Shown: positions 1-9,091 of the stretch, piece by piece
How positions within the stretch are numbered: the stretch's first letter is position 1
Layout of the letters: each line of letters opens with the position of its first letter
DNA from: Rhizobium sp. BK650
GTDB lineage: Bacteria; Pseudomonadota; Alphaproteobacteria; Rhizobiales; Rhizobiaceae
Direction: 5' to 3'
Assembly: GCF_014195325.1 (NCBI RefSeq)
Contig: NZ_JACIBK010000010.1
Coordinates: 1-64,000, forward strand
Length of the DNA stretch: 64,000 bases
The notes under the pieces: model-generated
What the model was told of the DNA's origin: nothing
What the model saw: only the letters and a program-made list of their open reading frames with translations
Databases searched by the model: none
Made by a program: the position numbers and the translations under genes

Positions 1-1872
1 GAGGGCGATCAGCCCTTTTCCTGGCTGCAACGCGAATCCAGCGATCAGATGAGCGCCGACACCGGCAAGCCGCTGACGATCACCGAGACCGGCTATCACA
101 CGTCGCTGACGGCCGATACCAACGGCGGATGGGAAGGCGTCGACGAGACGACGCAGGCAAAACTGCTTCTCAACACATTTATGGACGGCGCCTTTCTCGG
201 ATCGAAGGACACCTTCATCTACCAGCTTCTCGATGCTTACGCAGATCCACAGGGCTCCGACCAGGAAAAACATTTCGGGCTGTTCCGGCTGGACTACTCT
301 CCGAAGCCGGCCGCAACAGCAATTCACAATCTAACGGAAATTCTCGCCGATAACGGGGCGACGCAGGCGACCTTCAATCCGGGCGCACTGAACTATTCGA
401 TCAGCGGGCTGCCGTCGACGGCACGGAGCTACCTGACGGAAAAATCGGATGGTAGCTACCAGATCATCATCTGGAACGAGCCGGATATCTGGAACCAGAC
501 ATCGGACACGGCGATCCAGGCGTCAGCGACGAATGTCAACGTCAGTCTCGGCGGCGCCTTCGGTACGGTTCAGGTCTATGATCCGCTGACGGGCGACCAA
601 CCGGTAAAAAGCTTCAGCAACATATCCTCCCTCAATGTCGATGTGATCGACCATCCGATCATCATCAATATAGCGGGAGCGACGGGTGCAGGGGGAACCG
701 GAACAACAGGCGGAGCCATCGCGCCAGACCCCCACCACTTCTACGGCAGCACCGGTGACGACACTTTCACCATCACCTCCCCTCTCGACGTCGTCGATGA
801 GAGCCGGGGCGGAGGAACCGATACCGTCCTATCGTCGATCAGCTTCAGCTTGGCGGATTCGGCGCACGCGATCGGCGCCATCGAGAACCTGACGCTGACG
901 GGCAACGCCAACATCAACGCGACTGGCAATGAACTCGCCAATACTCTCGTCGGCAACAACGGAGCCAACGTGCTGGATGGCGGTGCAGGCCCGGACCGCA
1001 TGACCGGGGCCAAGGGTGACGACACCTATTTGGTCGATAACTCGGGTGATGTGGTGGTGGAATATGGCGGCGCGGGCAATGATACCGTCAAGTCCACCAT
1101 CTCCTTCAGCCTGGCGGACAAGGACCACGTGACGGGCCACGTTGAAAATCTGACGTTGCTCGGCTCGGCAAACATCGATGCGACCGGAAGCGTCATGGAC
1201 AACATCCTCATCGGCAATTCGGGAAACAATATCCTCAATGGCGGCGGAGGCGGAGACCGAATGATCGGGGGGGGTGGCAGCGACACCTACAAGGTGGGTT
1301 CGGCGGGCGACATCGTCGATGAAAGAGACGGCAGCGGCATCGACACCATCAATGCGTCCATATCCTACAATCTAGCGAATGCGCTCGGCACAGTCGAAAA
1401 TCTGACGCTCACAGGCTCGTCAGCGATCAATGCCATCGGCAATGGTGAAAACAATGTGCTGACCGGCAACAGTGGAGGCAACGTGCTGTCGGGCGGCACT
1501 GGGAACGACCAGCTGATCGGCGGCAACGGCAACGATATCCTGAATGGCGGGGCTGGAGCCGACACTTTCGTCTTCGACCTTAAACCCAATGCTTACAACA
1601 ACATCGACAAGATCGAAGATTTTTCGGAAAGCGCCGGCGACAAAATTGCGCTCAACCACCAGATTTTCACCGCTATCGATCCAGCGAATTTTTCCGCCGC
1701 GAATTTCGTAACTGGCACCAAGGCTTTGGATGCGAATGATAGGTTGATATACGACCAGGCGACCGGAAAGCTCTTCTACGATGGGGACGGAAGCGGACGC
1801 GGTGCGGCTGTACAGATTGGGACGCTTTCCAATCTGGCGACGCTTCATCACGACGACTTCCTGTTCCTTTGA
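1..1872 (+). CDS. Secreted glycanase-like protein with RTX calcium-binding repeats (5' end missing)
   Basis: The frame is open from base 1, so the start lies outside the window; 623 residues are visible. The first ~220 resemble the C-terminal half of a barrel-fold glycoside hydrolase: ITETGYHT has the strand-end Glu context of a clan GH-A nucleophile, followed by a helix and the GLFRLDYSPKPAA segment common in these enzymes. From about residue 245 onward the protein is made of at least four blocks of Gly/Asp-rich nonapeptide repeats (LDGGAGPDRMTGAKGDD, LSGGTGNDQLIGGNGND), separated by similar NLTLTG...INATGN spacers. Such tails bind calcium and carry a C-terminal type I secretion signal. PrsD/PrsE at 34.8-37.9 kb are the likely exporter. 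In rhizobia such enzymes trim exopolysaccharide; the substrate here is inference. The family assignment of the catalytic part is tentative. Confidence 0.8.
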   Translation, partial: EGDQPFSWLQRESSDQMSADTGKPLTITETGYHTSLTADTNGGWEGVDETTQAKLLLNTFMDGAFLGSKDTFIYQLLDAYADPQGSDQEKHFGLFRLDYSPKPAATAIHNLTEILADNGATQATFNPGALNYSISGLPSTARSYLTEKSDGSYQIIIWNEPDIWNQTSDTAIQASATNVNVSLGGAFGTVQVYDPLTGDQPVKSFSNISSLNVDVIDHPIIINIAGATGAGGTGTTGGAIAPDPHHFYGSTGDDTFTITSPLDVVDESRGGGTDTVLSSISFSLADSAHAIGAIENLTLTGNANINATGNELANTLVGNNGANVLDGGAGPDRMTGAKGDDTYLVDNSGDVVVEYGGAGNDTVKSTISFSLADKDHVTGHVENLTLLGSANIDATGSVMDNILIGNSGNNILNGGGGGDRMIGGGGSDTYKVGSAGDIVDERDGSGIDTINASISYNLANALGTVENLTLTGSSAINAIGNGENNVLTGNSGGNVLSGGTGNDQLIGGNGNDILNGGAGADTFVFDLKPNAYNNIDKIEDFSESAGDKIALNHQIFTAIDPANFSAANFVTGTKALDANDRLIYDQATGKLFYDGDGSGRGAAVQIGTLSNLATLHHDDFLFL

Positions 1873-2308
1873 AATTGAGCACCACCACAAGCGGCGAATG
1901 CGCAGACCGACTTTGGCAACCTGCGCAGGTCGCGATGCGGGGGTAAGCTTTGCTGGGACCTCGATACAAAACAAGGCCACGGGCGGGGCGCCTCCTGTCG
2001 CAGGAAAATGCGGTAACACATTCACGAACTGAGAGTTGTTCCTCTGTCTGCGCCCAGCCTGGGCACAGAAACGTCGATATGATCGAGGCCGTTCCTGAAC
2101 GGCTTGAGGATGCTCAACGGCAATTCCGACAAAGTTGGCCCGATGATTCGAAGCGGACTAGGGCTGACGCAATGCAGCCTGGCGCAGGCGTTTCGTCTCT
2201 TGCGGGGCGCATTGGGTCGATATACTAAAACGGCTGGATGCAGGCGATGGCGAGAGTTTCTTGACTGCACAATCGCATCTCCCCGCCCCACTAACTCATA
2301 GTCAGCGC
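1873..2308. other. Intergenic, no supported gene
   Basis: Together with the hairpin that follows, this fills the gap between the convergent RTX gene and ugd. Short frames exist on both strands but none has a good ribosome site or recognisable domain. A short stretch near 2140-2240 in one forward frame faintly resembles a helix-turn-helix of the XRE type, too weakly to call. Confidence 0.4.
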
Positions 2309-2340
2309 GAGTTCCGGCCTGGTCCACAAGGCCGAAACTC
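2309..2340 (-). terminator. Hairpin downstream of ugd
   Basis: An 11-bp stem with one mismatch (GAGTTCCGGCC / GGCCGAAACTC) around a 10-nt loop, starting 18 bases after the ugd stop codon on that strand. No uridine run follows, so it may be a Rho-assisted end or an mRNA-stabilising stem rather than an intrinsic terminator. Confidence 0.45.
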
Positions 2341-2358
2341 GAGGCGAGAGTGTTATTT

Positions 2359-3675
2359 TTATCGTTTCTCGGGCTTCTTCCCGATGGCGAAGTAGCCGAA
2401 GCCGTGTTTGGCCACTTCGTTGCTTGGATAAATGTTCCGAAGATCGACAATGACCGGAGATTTCATAATGGCCTTGAGGCGCTTGAGATCGAGGGCGCGA
2501 AACTCCTCCCACTCCGTGACGATGACGATGGCGTCGGCATCGGCAGCGATCTCATAAGGGTCCTTGCCATAGGTGACGGGGCCGAGCATTTCCTTGGCCG
2601 CATCCATGCCTTCCGGGTCATAGGCATGTACCGTTGCACCGCCATCGAGCAGTGCCTGAATAATGGTGATCGACGGGGCGTCGCGCATGTCATCAGTGTT
2701 CGGTTTGAAGGTGAGGCCGAGTACGGCAATCTTCTTTCCACGTACGTCACCGTCGCAGGCAGTGATGACTTTACGGCCCATAGCGCGCTTGCGGTTGTCG
2801 TTGATCGCGACGGTGGTCTCGATCAGACGGACCGGACTGTCAAAATCTTGCGCGGTCTTGACGAGTGCCAGCGTATCCTTCGGGAAGCATGAACCGCCAT
2901 AGCCGGGGCCGGCATGTAGGAATTTGTCACCGATGCGCTTATCCATGCCGATCCCCTTGGCAACCTTCTGGACATCGGCACCGATTTTTTCCGAAAGGTC
3001 GGCAATCTCGTTGATGAAGGTGATTTTCATCGCAAGAAAAGCGTTCGCGGCATACTTGATCAGTTCTGAGGTGCGCCGTTCGCAGAAATAGAGCGGTGCT
3101 TCATTGAGGTAGAGCGGGCGGTAGACCTCGCGCATGACCTCGATGGCGCGCGGATCCTCGGTGCCGATCACAATCCGATCAGGACGTTTGAAATCGGTGA
3201 TGGCAGCTCCTTCCCGCAAAAATTCGGGGTTGGAAACGACTGCAATATCTTTGTCCGGAAACTCGTCGCGGAAAATCCGTTCGATCTCATCACCGGTGCC
3301 GACGGGAACTGTGGATTTCGTCACGATCACCGTAAAGCCCTGGACAGCGGCAGCGATTTCACGCGCCGCTGCGTAAACATAGGTCAGGTCCGCATGGCCA
3401 TCGCCACGACGCGATGGCGTGCCGACAGCGATGAATACGACATCTGCCTCACCGACGGAGGGGGCGAGATTCTTCGAGAAATCCAGACGACCGGCGCCGC
3501 GGTTCTGCTGAATGATCGATTCCAGTCCGGGCTCGTAGATCGGCACTTCGCCCGCTTCGAGCGCGTTGATCTTGGCTTCAGATTTATCGACGCAGGTTAC
3601 GTGGTGACCGAAATCGGCAAAGCAGGCACCTGAAACGAGGCCAACGTAGCCCGAACCAATCATAACGATACGCAT
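2359..3675 (-). CDS. ugd: UDP-glucose 6-dehydrogenase
   Basis: Oxidises UDP-glucose to UDP-glucuronate with two NAD+, supplying glucuronic acid for EPS and other surface glycans in the cytoplasm. The 438-residue protein opens with the Rossmann motif GSGYVG (residues 7-12), has the NPEFLREG segment of the family, and the catalytic cysteine in GGSCFPKD near residue 260, followed by the UDP-binding C-terminal domain. Length is normal. An ATG ten codons further upstream is in frame, but the chosen ATG has GGAG at proper distance, and the protein then starts directly with the nucleotide-binding strand. In rhizobia this gene is also called rkpK or exo5. It fits with the PssD/PssE glucuronosyltransferase pair at 17.7-18.6 kb. 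Confidence 0.95.
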   Translation of the reverse strand: MRIVMIGSGYVGLVSGACFADFGHHVTCVDKSEAKINALEAGEVPIYEPGLESIIQQNRGAGRLDFSKNLAPSVGEADVVFIAVGTPSRRGDGHADLTYVYAAAREIAAAVQGFTVIVTKSTVPVGTGDEIERIFRDEFPDKDIAVVSNPEFLREGAAITDFKRPDRIVIGTEDPRAIEVMREVYRPLYLNEAPLYFCERRTSELIKYAANAFLAMKITFINEIADLSEKIGADVQKVAKGIGMDKRIGDKFLHAGPGYGGSCFPKDTLALVKTAQDFDSPVRLIETTVAINDNRKRAMGRKVITACDGDVRGKKIAVLGLTFKPNTDDMRDAPSITIIQALLDGGATVHAYDPEGMDAAKEMLGPVTYGKDPYEIAADADAIVIVTEWEEFRALDLKRLKAIMKSPVIVDLRNIYPSNEVAKHGFGYFAIGKKPEKR

Positions 3676-3716
3676 GAAGTCGTCTCCAGTTAAAAATTGC
3701 TTCAATTGGGGCTATA

Positions 3717-3731
3717 TGTTGCAACGCAACA
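3717..3731. promoter_or_regulatory. Perfect 15-bp dyad upstream of ugd
   Basis: TGTTGCAACGCAACA is a 6-3-6 perfect inverted repeat, 42 bases upstream of the ugd start codon. On the ugd strand it lies between a possible -35 (CTTGAT) and a possible -10 (TATAGC), so a bound protein would block the promoter. The regulator is unknown; site and promoter are inference from sequence. Confidence 0.4.
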
Positions 3732-3799
3732 AATCAAGCCTTAACGACATTTTTGCGCCTTTGAGCAACTCATCCACAATGCGATATTATCGTGTTCGC

Positions 3800-3935
3800 T
3801 GGACAGGACAACGCCGGAACTTCGGCAGTCTGACCATATGTTCCGAGGGGGAGGATTGCAGTCCGCAGCAACAGCTTCCTGTCCGGGATCACGAAGGTAC
3901 GTTTCGCCTGAAAACCAATCGCAGTTGAAGATCAA
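3800..3935 (-). pseudogene. Decayed fragment of mannose-1-phosphate guanylyltransferase (manC) C-terminal part
   Basis: Bases 3866-3934 align with 19054-19123 inside the intact manC of this window at roughly three quarters identity, including shared blocks such as TTGAAGATC and TCACGAA. Weaker similarity continues towards 3800 (ACTTCGGC blocks). At least two single-base indels break the frame. The piece corresponds to the junction of the transferase domain and the C-terminal cupin (isomerase-like) domain (the IFNGDRF...PGKK region of ManC). It is a non-functional remnant of a second manC copy, lying between ugd and the EPS island. Confidence 0.7.
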
Positions 3936-4300
3936 GGATCAGCTGCCTCATAGGCAATGATGCCAAGCATTAGAGCGCGGAAGAACAACATGTCAAGCCG
4001 AGAAGTACACCACATTCACGGATCTCACGAGAGCCAGCCAAAGCCGGCCTTAAATGCGCGCTGATAGGTCCTACAAGCTCCCCGACCCCGACCTTTTTAA
4101 CCAGCTGCTTCTTCACAAGGCATATCTACCCCGCCGATTTTCGGCACCCCCCCCCACGAGGCTCTGGCTTTGGACTAAAGTCGGCAGAGCGCAAAACCGG
4201 TCCATTCACCCTCTAGGCATATCTACCAAAAATTGTTAAATTTCTCGAAACGGGAAGTCGCGTGCACTGATGCAGATTGCGCGGCGCATAGCGAGGCCAC
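3936..4300. other. Intergenic upstream of the beta-helix/RTX gene
   Basis: No gene supported. A run of nine C residues sits at about 4148-4156. The promoter of the 4301 gene should lie here, but I see no clear -35/-10 pair. Confidence 0.35.
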
Positions 4301-6637
4301 ATGATGACGGATCGGATCTACCTACCGGAGAACGCCACCGATAAAGATATCGCGAAAGCGATTGGCGGATTAACAGCGGGAGGAACAGTCGTCCTTCCGA
4401 AAAACGCTAACATAGCGGTGACCTCTCCAATTGTTACACACGTCGATGCCAGCGACATCACAATCGATCTCAACGGAGGATCGCTAAAAGCAACTGGCAA
4501 TTTCAGCGTCATCGATGTTTATGGCATTGAAAAACCACTTTATGACGTAAAACTTGGCTTGGATCCTTCTGGAAATACGACGCTTACCTATAGCCAGCTA
4601 CCTGAGGGGATTAGGGCTGGGAGCTGGCTTAAAATAACGTCTGACACTCCGCTGCCGGGGGACCATATCGATGCCGGCGATAACGGTCGCTTCACGAACC
4701 TCGGCCAGGCCGCTGAGGTGATCGGGATCGACGGCAATACGGTTACCTTGCGGGGAGCGCTAGTCGACCGTGAGTCCTATATCGCCAATGTTAGAGCCGC
4801 TCTGTACTCTGAGGGGCATTTTTCGTTGCTGAACGGTCACGTCTCTGGGAACCAGTCGTCGTTCACCGAGCTAGGACCAGCCCTTATCCGCGTGCGTTCC
4901 TTGACCGACACGTCTATCAGCGACGTCACCGTTTCAGATGCCTCAAACGGTGTCGCTTTCATAAATAACGTGAATGCGAGCGCAGTCGATGTTGCAGGCA
5001 CCAATCTCTATTCAGCTATCCAGTCCGCGACCTCGCTTGGTACATCGATCAATGGCCTATTCGCTGAACATGTGGCACATGGTGTATTAGTTCACACCAC
5101 CGGAACTGCTCCAAACGCTAGCTCGCCATCAAACTATGGAGCCGACATCGGACTGGTCGCCAGAAATTCGGTTGTATATGATGCAGCTAAAGCGGCATTC
5201 GATTTCCACTCCGAGAGCCGAAACGGTATCTATTCCGACTCACTCGCGTTTGACTCCCGTATGTTTGGAGATCTTCGGGGCATCGGCAATGCTTTTCTTG
5301 ACAGCGCCGGCGCTGGCAACGCTTACGGCGTTCAGTTCTATGAGTATGGGGATGGGGATGGGAAAAACTCCCTGGTCTCCAAGTTAGTTCTTCGAGAAAC
5401 CGTTAACTACAGCTTCATAGTCAGCGGGGATCCGCAAGGGAACCTTGTTAAGGACAGTAGTTTTGAGAGTTACGGCAAGGGATATACAGTTTCGCCTAGC
5501 CGCGTTTCTTTTGTTAATACTGTTATTAAGCAAAATGTCATCGGCGATAACGACGTTATTGCCGGGACGACTTCCAACGATAAGATGCTGGGCGGAAAAG
5601 GGGTGGATCTGCTCTATGGCATGGACGGCGATGACTATCTCTGGGGCGGCCAGCAAGCCGACTTCTTAGACGGTGGAGCAGGCCGAGATCGATTCGCCTA
5701 CAATGAGCTTAAAGAGGGCGGGGACGTTATTACCGGATTCAAAACCGGCAGTGATGGGGATGTAATTGATGTCTCTGTGTTGGGCTTGCGGCTAGGGTGG
5801 GATAGCGGGGACTACATTGCTGAAGGGCACCTAAGGGTGATTCAATTAGGAACAGACACTGCTGTCCAAGTCCTCGCCCTTGAAGATTGGACGACGCTGG
5901 CTGTGTTGGACAACGTGCTTTCCAGCTCTTTCACTCCAGCCAATCTGCAAGTGAAACTCTCGGAGGCGCTACCGCAATTCGAATATGTCAAGGTTGATCA
6001 ATATGGCACCTCGGCGAGCGACTGGCTGACAGGTTCGCCGGGGGCAGACATCTTTCACGGTTCTGAGGGTGACGACTCGTATATATTCAACAGCGCGTTG
6101 GACCAGTTTGCTGAAGGCGCCGACGGTGGAAACGACACAATTTGGGCGTCGTTGGGAGTCGATATTCGAGGACTAAATCAGATTGAAAATATTCGCCTTC
6201 AGGAGAGCGCAGGTGTGGCAACCATATTCGGCAATGCCTCTGGTAACCTTCTGACTGGAAACTCAAACACAAACACGATCGTCTCTGGACTCGGAAACGA
6301 CAGGATCTACGGCAAAGGCGGAGCAGATACTTTCGTATTTGCTGAAGCCGGACCAGCGAACGCCGATAGCATTTGGGACTTTGATCGCGATGATCGGATT
6401 GCTTTAGAAGCTAGTTATTTCCGGGGCCTCGATGGGAACGGCGACGGCTTGATCGACGAGGGTGCCTTTTCGTTTGGCACTAACTCCACGAGTTCGCATC
6501 CGCAAATCGTGTACGATAATAACGCTGGAAAGCTCTACTACGATAGTGACGGCGTTGGGGGCGATGAACCCCAACTTGTAGTTAATCTGCCCACCGCAAA
6601 AGCCTTCTTCGATATCGATAGTGTCTTGTTGCTTTGA
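4301..6637 (+). CDS. Secreted beta-helix protein with RTX repeats (lyase- or epimerase-like)
   Basis: 778 residues. Residues ~5-420 have the look of a right-handed parallel beta-helix: a start with VVLPKNANIAVTSPI and ITIDLNGGSLKATG, then many short strands with Asn turns (SVIDVYG, TSISDVTVSDASNGVAFINN), as in pectate-lyase-like, polysaccharide lyase and mannuronan C5-epimerase proteins. The rest contains three groups of calcium-binding nonapeptides (MLGGKGVDLLYGMDGDDYLWGG; LTGSPGADIFHGSEGDD; GLGNDRIYGKGGADTFVF) and ends with a hydrophobic tail, typical of type I secretion. No signal peptide. Two ATG codons in tandem open the gene after GCGAGG. Being next to ugd and the EPS genes, it probably cuts or epimerises uronic-acid-containing EPS outside the cell; activity is inferred. 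The gene is more A+T-rich than the first RTX gene. Confidence 0.8.
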   Translation: MMTDRIYLPENATDKDIAKAIGGLTAGGTVVLPKNANIAVTSPIVTHVDASDITIDLNGGSLKATGNFSVIDVYGIEKPLYDVKLGLDPSGNTTLTYSQLPEGIRAGSWLKITSDTPLPGDHIDAGDNGRFTNLGQAAEVIGIDGNTVTLRGALVDRESYIANVRAALYSEGHFSLLNGHVSGNQSSFTELGPALIRVRSLTDTSISDVTVSDASNGVAFINNVNASAVDVAGTNLYSAIQSATSLGTSINGLFAEHVAHGVLVHTTGTAPNASSPSNYGADIGLVARNSVVYDAAKAAFDFHSESRNGIYSDSLAFDSRMFGDLRGIGNAFLDSAGAGNAYGVQFYEYGDGDGKNSLVSKLVLRETVNYSFIVSGDPQGNLVKDSSFESYGKGYTVSPSRVSFVNTVIKQNVIGDNDVIAGTTSNDKMLGGKGVDLLYGMDGDDYLWGGQQADFLDGGAGRDRFAYNELKEGGDVITGFKTGSDGDVIDVSVLGLRLGWDSGDYIAEGHLRVIQLGTDTAVQVLALEDWTTLAVLDNVLSSSFTPANLQVKLSEALPQFEYVKVDQYGTSASDWLTGSPGADIFHGSEGDDSYIFNSALDQFAEGADGGNDTIWASLGVDIRGLNQIENIRLQESAGVATIFGNASGNLLTGNSNTNTIVSGLGNDRIYGKGGADTFVFAEAGPANADSIWDFDRDDRIALEASYFRGLDGNGDGLIDEGAFSFGTNSTSSHPQIVYDNNAGKLYYDSDGVGGDEPQLVVNLPTAKAFFDIDSVLLL

Positions 6638-6885
6638 TCCGTCGGACGAAAGGAACACCTGAGATATCAAGTTTCCCGGAAGCCCCGCCGCTGTCAATCG
6701 GCAACAAGGTGCAGATTTCGCTCTTTGAATGGTTCTTCGACACCCCAGTCGAATTGAGCCTTAACCCGGCAAATTCCAACGCCCGCTGGCCTAAATGGGG
6801 GTGCATGTCAGAACCTATAGCCGCCAATCCACCACCAGAAGCGAAATTGAGGATCAGGCGTCGAAGACGGCGATAACTCCTTCCA
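6638..6885. other. Intergenic between convergent genes
   Basis: About 250 bases; short frames on both strands are not supported by ribosome sites or recognisable domains. No clear terminator hairpin seen. Confidence 0.3.
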
Positions 6886-7815
6886 TCAGGGGGATAACGG
6901 CGCGATTGGCCGCTTAGCGAACACTAACTCGCCTGCCAGAGCCCTGATCCCGTGAATATTAGAAACGTGGAGCGGTTGCCAAATCACGTCCCCTCGGGTT
7001 AAAGCAAATCGGGTCGTTCCTACAATGGAATTCACTATCCTGTCGTACAGGTCCGGTGCGGTAATCGGGACATCGAGATTGTTTCCAATGACAAATCTAT
7101 GAATGTTAGCGGATGTAAGATTTGCGTTAAAATTCCCAATTATAAGAGCGTTTTTTGATCTCTTCCGAACCAGCTTAGACAGGTTATACAATTCAAACAT
7201 TTGGAAATCGTCAAACCACGGCTTTGATAGATCAACAAGGTAGAGGTCCGCGACGCTGGCGGCTAAGCCGAATTCCAGTCGTATCGCGCGAAAAGACTGT
7301 ATAGGGCTTAGAGGTTCTTCGGACTTAATGACCATCGCTAGCTTAGAAAGCACTAAGTATCCCTCTCTGCAGGTCGAGTTGTAACCGATAATTGTATCCT
7401 GCTGATCAGTGCAAGCCTGCTCTTCCCTTCCAATGCGAAAAATAGCAACATCTGGGTTCAAGTCGCTTACAACGTTTTGTATTCCTCCGCGATTTTTGAG
7501 ATTTGCGGCATACACGGTCTCTGCGTACAAAACGCGAATATGGTCAATACTTTCGCCCGGCAAGGTTGTTAATCGGGCGTCGCTTATATTGCCGAGGACC
7601 GTCAATGATATCGAGGCGAATAATATTCCAATCGAAATCAGATTTCGAAAAATACAAAGAAAGAAAAGGGATACTATCGCGATAATCATTCCTGCTTGAG
7701 TCTGCACGTTACTCAACAGGGAAAATATCCAGCTATCGGAAATGTATCTTCCATAAAACAAGAGCAGGAAGCATGTAAGAAACGTATTTGAGGTAGCAAG
7801 AAAGGTATTGTACAC
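6886..7815 (-). CDS. Membrane protein with degenerate endonuclease/exonuclease/phosphatase fold
   Basis: 309 residues. Three hydrophobic segments fill the first ~90 residues, followed by a domain with the layout of membrane-anchored EEP proteins (YafD-like): an Asn-containing strand (AETVYAANLKNRGG), LNPDVAIFRIG where active members have a catalytic Glu, ALIIGNFNANL in place of GDFN, and a C-terminal GIRALAGELVF where active members carry SDHxPV. Key acid and histidine positions therefore seem changed, so a catalytically dead or altered protein is likely. It runs opposite to the glycosyltransferase genes and is A+T-rich like them. Its role is unknown; the family is assigned by fold pattern only. 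Confidence 0.65.
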   Translation of the reverse strand: MYNTFLATSNTFLTCFLLLFYGRYISDSWIFSLLSNVQTQAGMIIAIVSLFFLCIFRNLISIGILFASISLTVLGNISDARLTTLPGESIDHIRVLYAETVYAANLKNRGGIQNVVSDLNPDVAIFRIGREEQACTDQQDTIIGYNSTCREGYLVLSKLAMVIKSEEPLSPIQSFRAIRLEFGLAASVADLYLVDLSKPWFDDFQMFELYNLSKLVRKRSKNALIIGNFNANLTSANIHRFVIGNNLDVPITAPDLYDRIVNSIVGTTRFALTRGDVIWQPLHVSNIHGIRALAGELVFAKRPIAPLSP

Positions 7816-8239
7816 TCAGACCTCCGGGAGCCAATGTTGTGAATTTGTAGAGGCGCAAATATCAAGGACCCGATATATCCCGCCCCCACTCCGGTGGCAA
7901 AAACAGAAGATGCAGTGACGTCGTTGGACTGTGCAATGGCCGAACTTATGACGCAGCCTACGCCCGTCGCCTGCACCGTCAACGCGAGCAAGGGGGAAGA
8001 AGGTTCAGTCATTCTGTTCGATAACAATCGAAGCTCACCATCCTGACATCGTCTTGCCTGCTCATTTGCTGATTTCGACATCCAACGACGGCCCCCGCCA
8101 CCGGTGGGCGACACGTCAAAAATCGGATGTGCGATTGACACGCGCAGACGATTTGGTCTTAGTTGCACCGCAACATAGCCTTAGGCGGTCGAAACAGCTT
8201 TAGACCTAGAAAACTGCAATGACATAGCTGGAGATTCAT
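7816..8239. other. Divergent intergenic region upstream of the glycosyltransferase operon
   Basis: Lies between the EEP-like gene and the first glycosyltransferase. It should hold promoters for both. A minus-strand frame through here (to 7713) encodes two hydrophobic stretches but overlaps the EEP-like gene and has no convincing start; it may be decayed coding DNA. Confidence 0.3.
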
Positions 8240-9091
8240 TTGAAGCAACGGTTCATCCTCATATCGACAAGCGATATGCAGTCGGGACGCAGTTCAGAAT
8301 TGACGCGAATGATACACTCGGTGCAGGCTTGGTCGGCATCTGCACCACATATCGAACCCGTTCTCTTTGTTCTGGCTCAGCGCTGCAATGCTGATGAATT
8401 AAAGGCGCTTCGTGAAACATTTCCATCTTGGATTCGATGGATGAACACCGAAACGAGGGTGTCACTATCTAATGCCCGCAACATACTACTCGGCCCTGAA
8501 GCGGCGGGCTCCGCTATATCCGCGGATGACATTGTGGGATTCCCCGACGACGATTGTTGGTATCCTCAAGGAACGCTTACAATGATTTCGCGTGCTTTCG
8601 AGGCAAACCCACAGCTCGATTTTTGGTTTTGTCGCTACAGCTCGGCTCCTAATAATAATCCGACCGAGCTAGTGGGCTTTCGTCCAAGCTTGCAAACTGT
8701 AATTTCAAGGGCATCGTCCAATACGATTTTCGTACGGGGACGTCTCGCTACCCTTGTTGGTGGCTTCGATCCAGATCTAGGCGTTGGCGCTCAACTGGCG
8801 GGTGGAGAGGATACTGACTACGCACTCCGCGCTTTTCGGCAGGCAAGGGAAACTCTCTTTGTTGATGGCGCCGTCGTCGGTCACCGCGACCCGGACAAGC
8901 GGCTGCGCGGGAAGTATTATCCTGGCGCGTTGAGGGCCATTTCGAATAATGCGAGCGGGAATAGTGCTTGGGTCGCGGCTTTGGTTCGTAAGCTGGCGGT
9001 CGGGCTATGGTTGATCTTGAAAAGACAGATGACACCCAGGACCTACCTGTTTGCATTATCCAATATCGTGAATTCACGCAAGGGTCGTTGA
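8240..9091 (+). CDS. Glycosyltransferase family 2
   Basis: 283 residues, GT-A fold sugar transferase expected at the inner face of the membrane. The metal/nucleotide-sugar motif is DDDCW in IVGFPDDDCWYP; the segment GGFDPDLGVGAQLAGGEDTDYALRA matches the acceptor-side ED motif of GT2 enzymes. The C-terminal ~60 residues are basic and amphipathic, fitting membrane association. The start is TTG, preceded by GGAG with 8-base spacing; there is no in-frame ATG near the N-terminus. The stop overlaps the ATG of the acyltransferase that follows, so it is the first gene of a tightly coupled run to 14.8 kb. Donor and acceptor unknown. Confidence 0.85.
   Translation: MKQRFILISTSDMQSGRSSELTRMIHSVQAWSASAPHIEPVLFVLAQRCNADELKALRETFPSWIRWMNTETRVSLSNARNILLGPEAAGSAISADDIVGFPDDDCWYPQGTLTMISRAFEANPQLDFWFCRYSSAPNNNPTELVGFRPSLQTVISRASSNTIFVRGRLATLVGGFDPDLGVGAQLAGGEDTDYALRAFRQARETLFVDGAVVGHRDPDKRLRGKYYPGALRAISNNASGNSAWVAALVRKLAVGLWLILKRQMTPRTYLFALSNIVNSRKGR

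Noticed and set aside
741..1589. Long frames antisense to the RTX repeats
   Set aside because: Pro/Ser-rich products of repetitive Gly/Asp codons read backwards; typical shadow of RTX repeats, not genes.
2104..2301. A frame with a faint XRE-type helix-turn-helix look (GLGLTQCSLAQAF)
   Set aside because: Too short, no ribosome site, and the similarity covers under 30 residues.
6634..6876. Short plus-strand frame after the beta-helix/RTX gene, considered as a transposase remnant
   Set aside because: Overlaps the RTX stop codon, and no transposase motif can be shown.
7713..8168. A minus-strand frame with two hydrophobic stretches
   Set aside because: It overlaps the 5' end of the EEP-like gene by about 100 bases and has no plausible start; could be decayed coding DNA.
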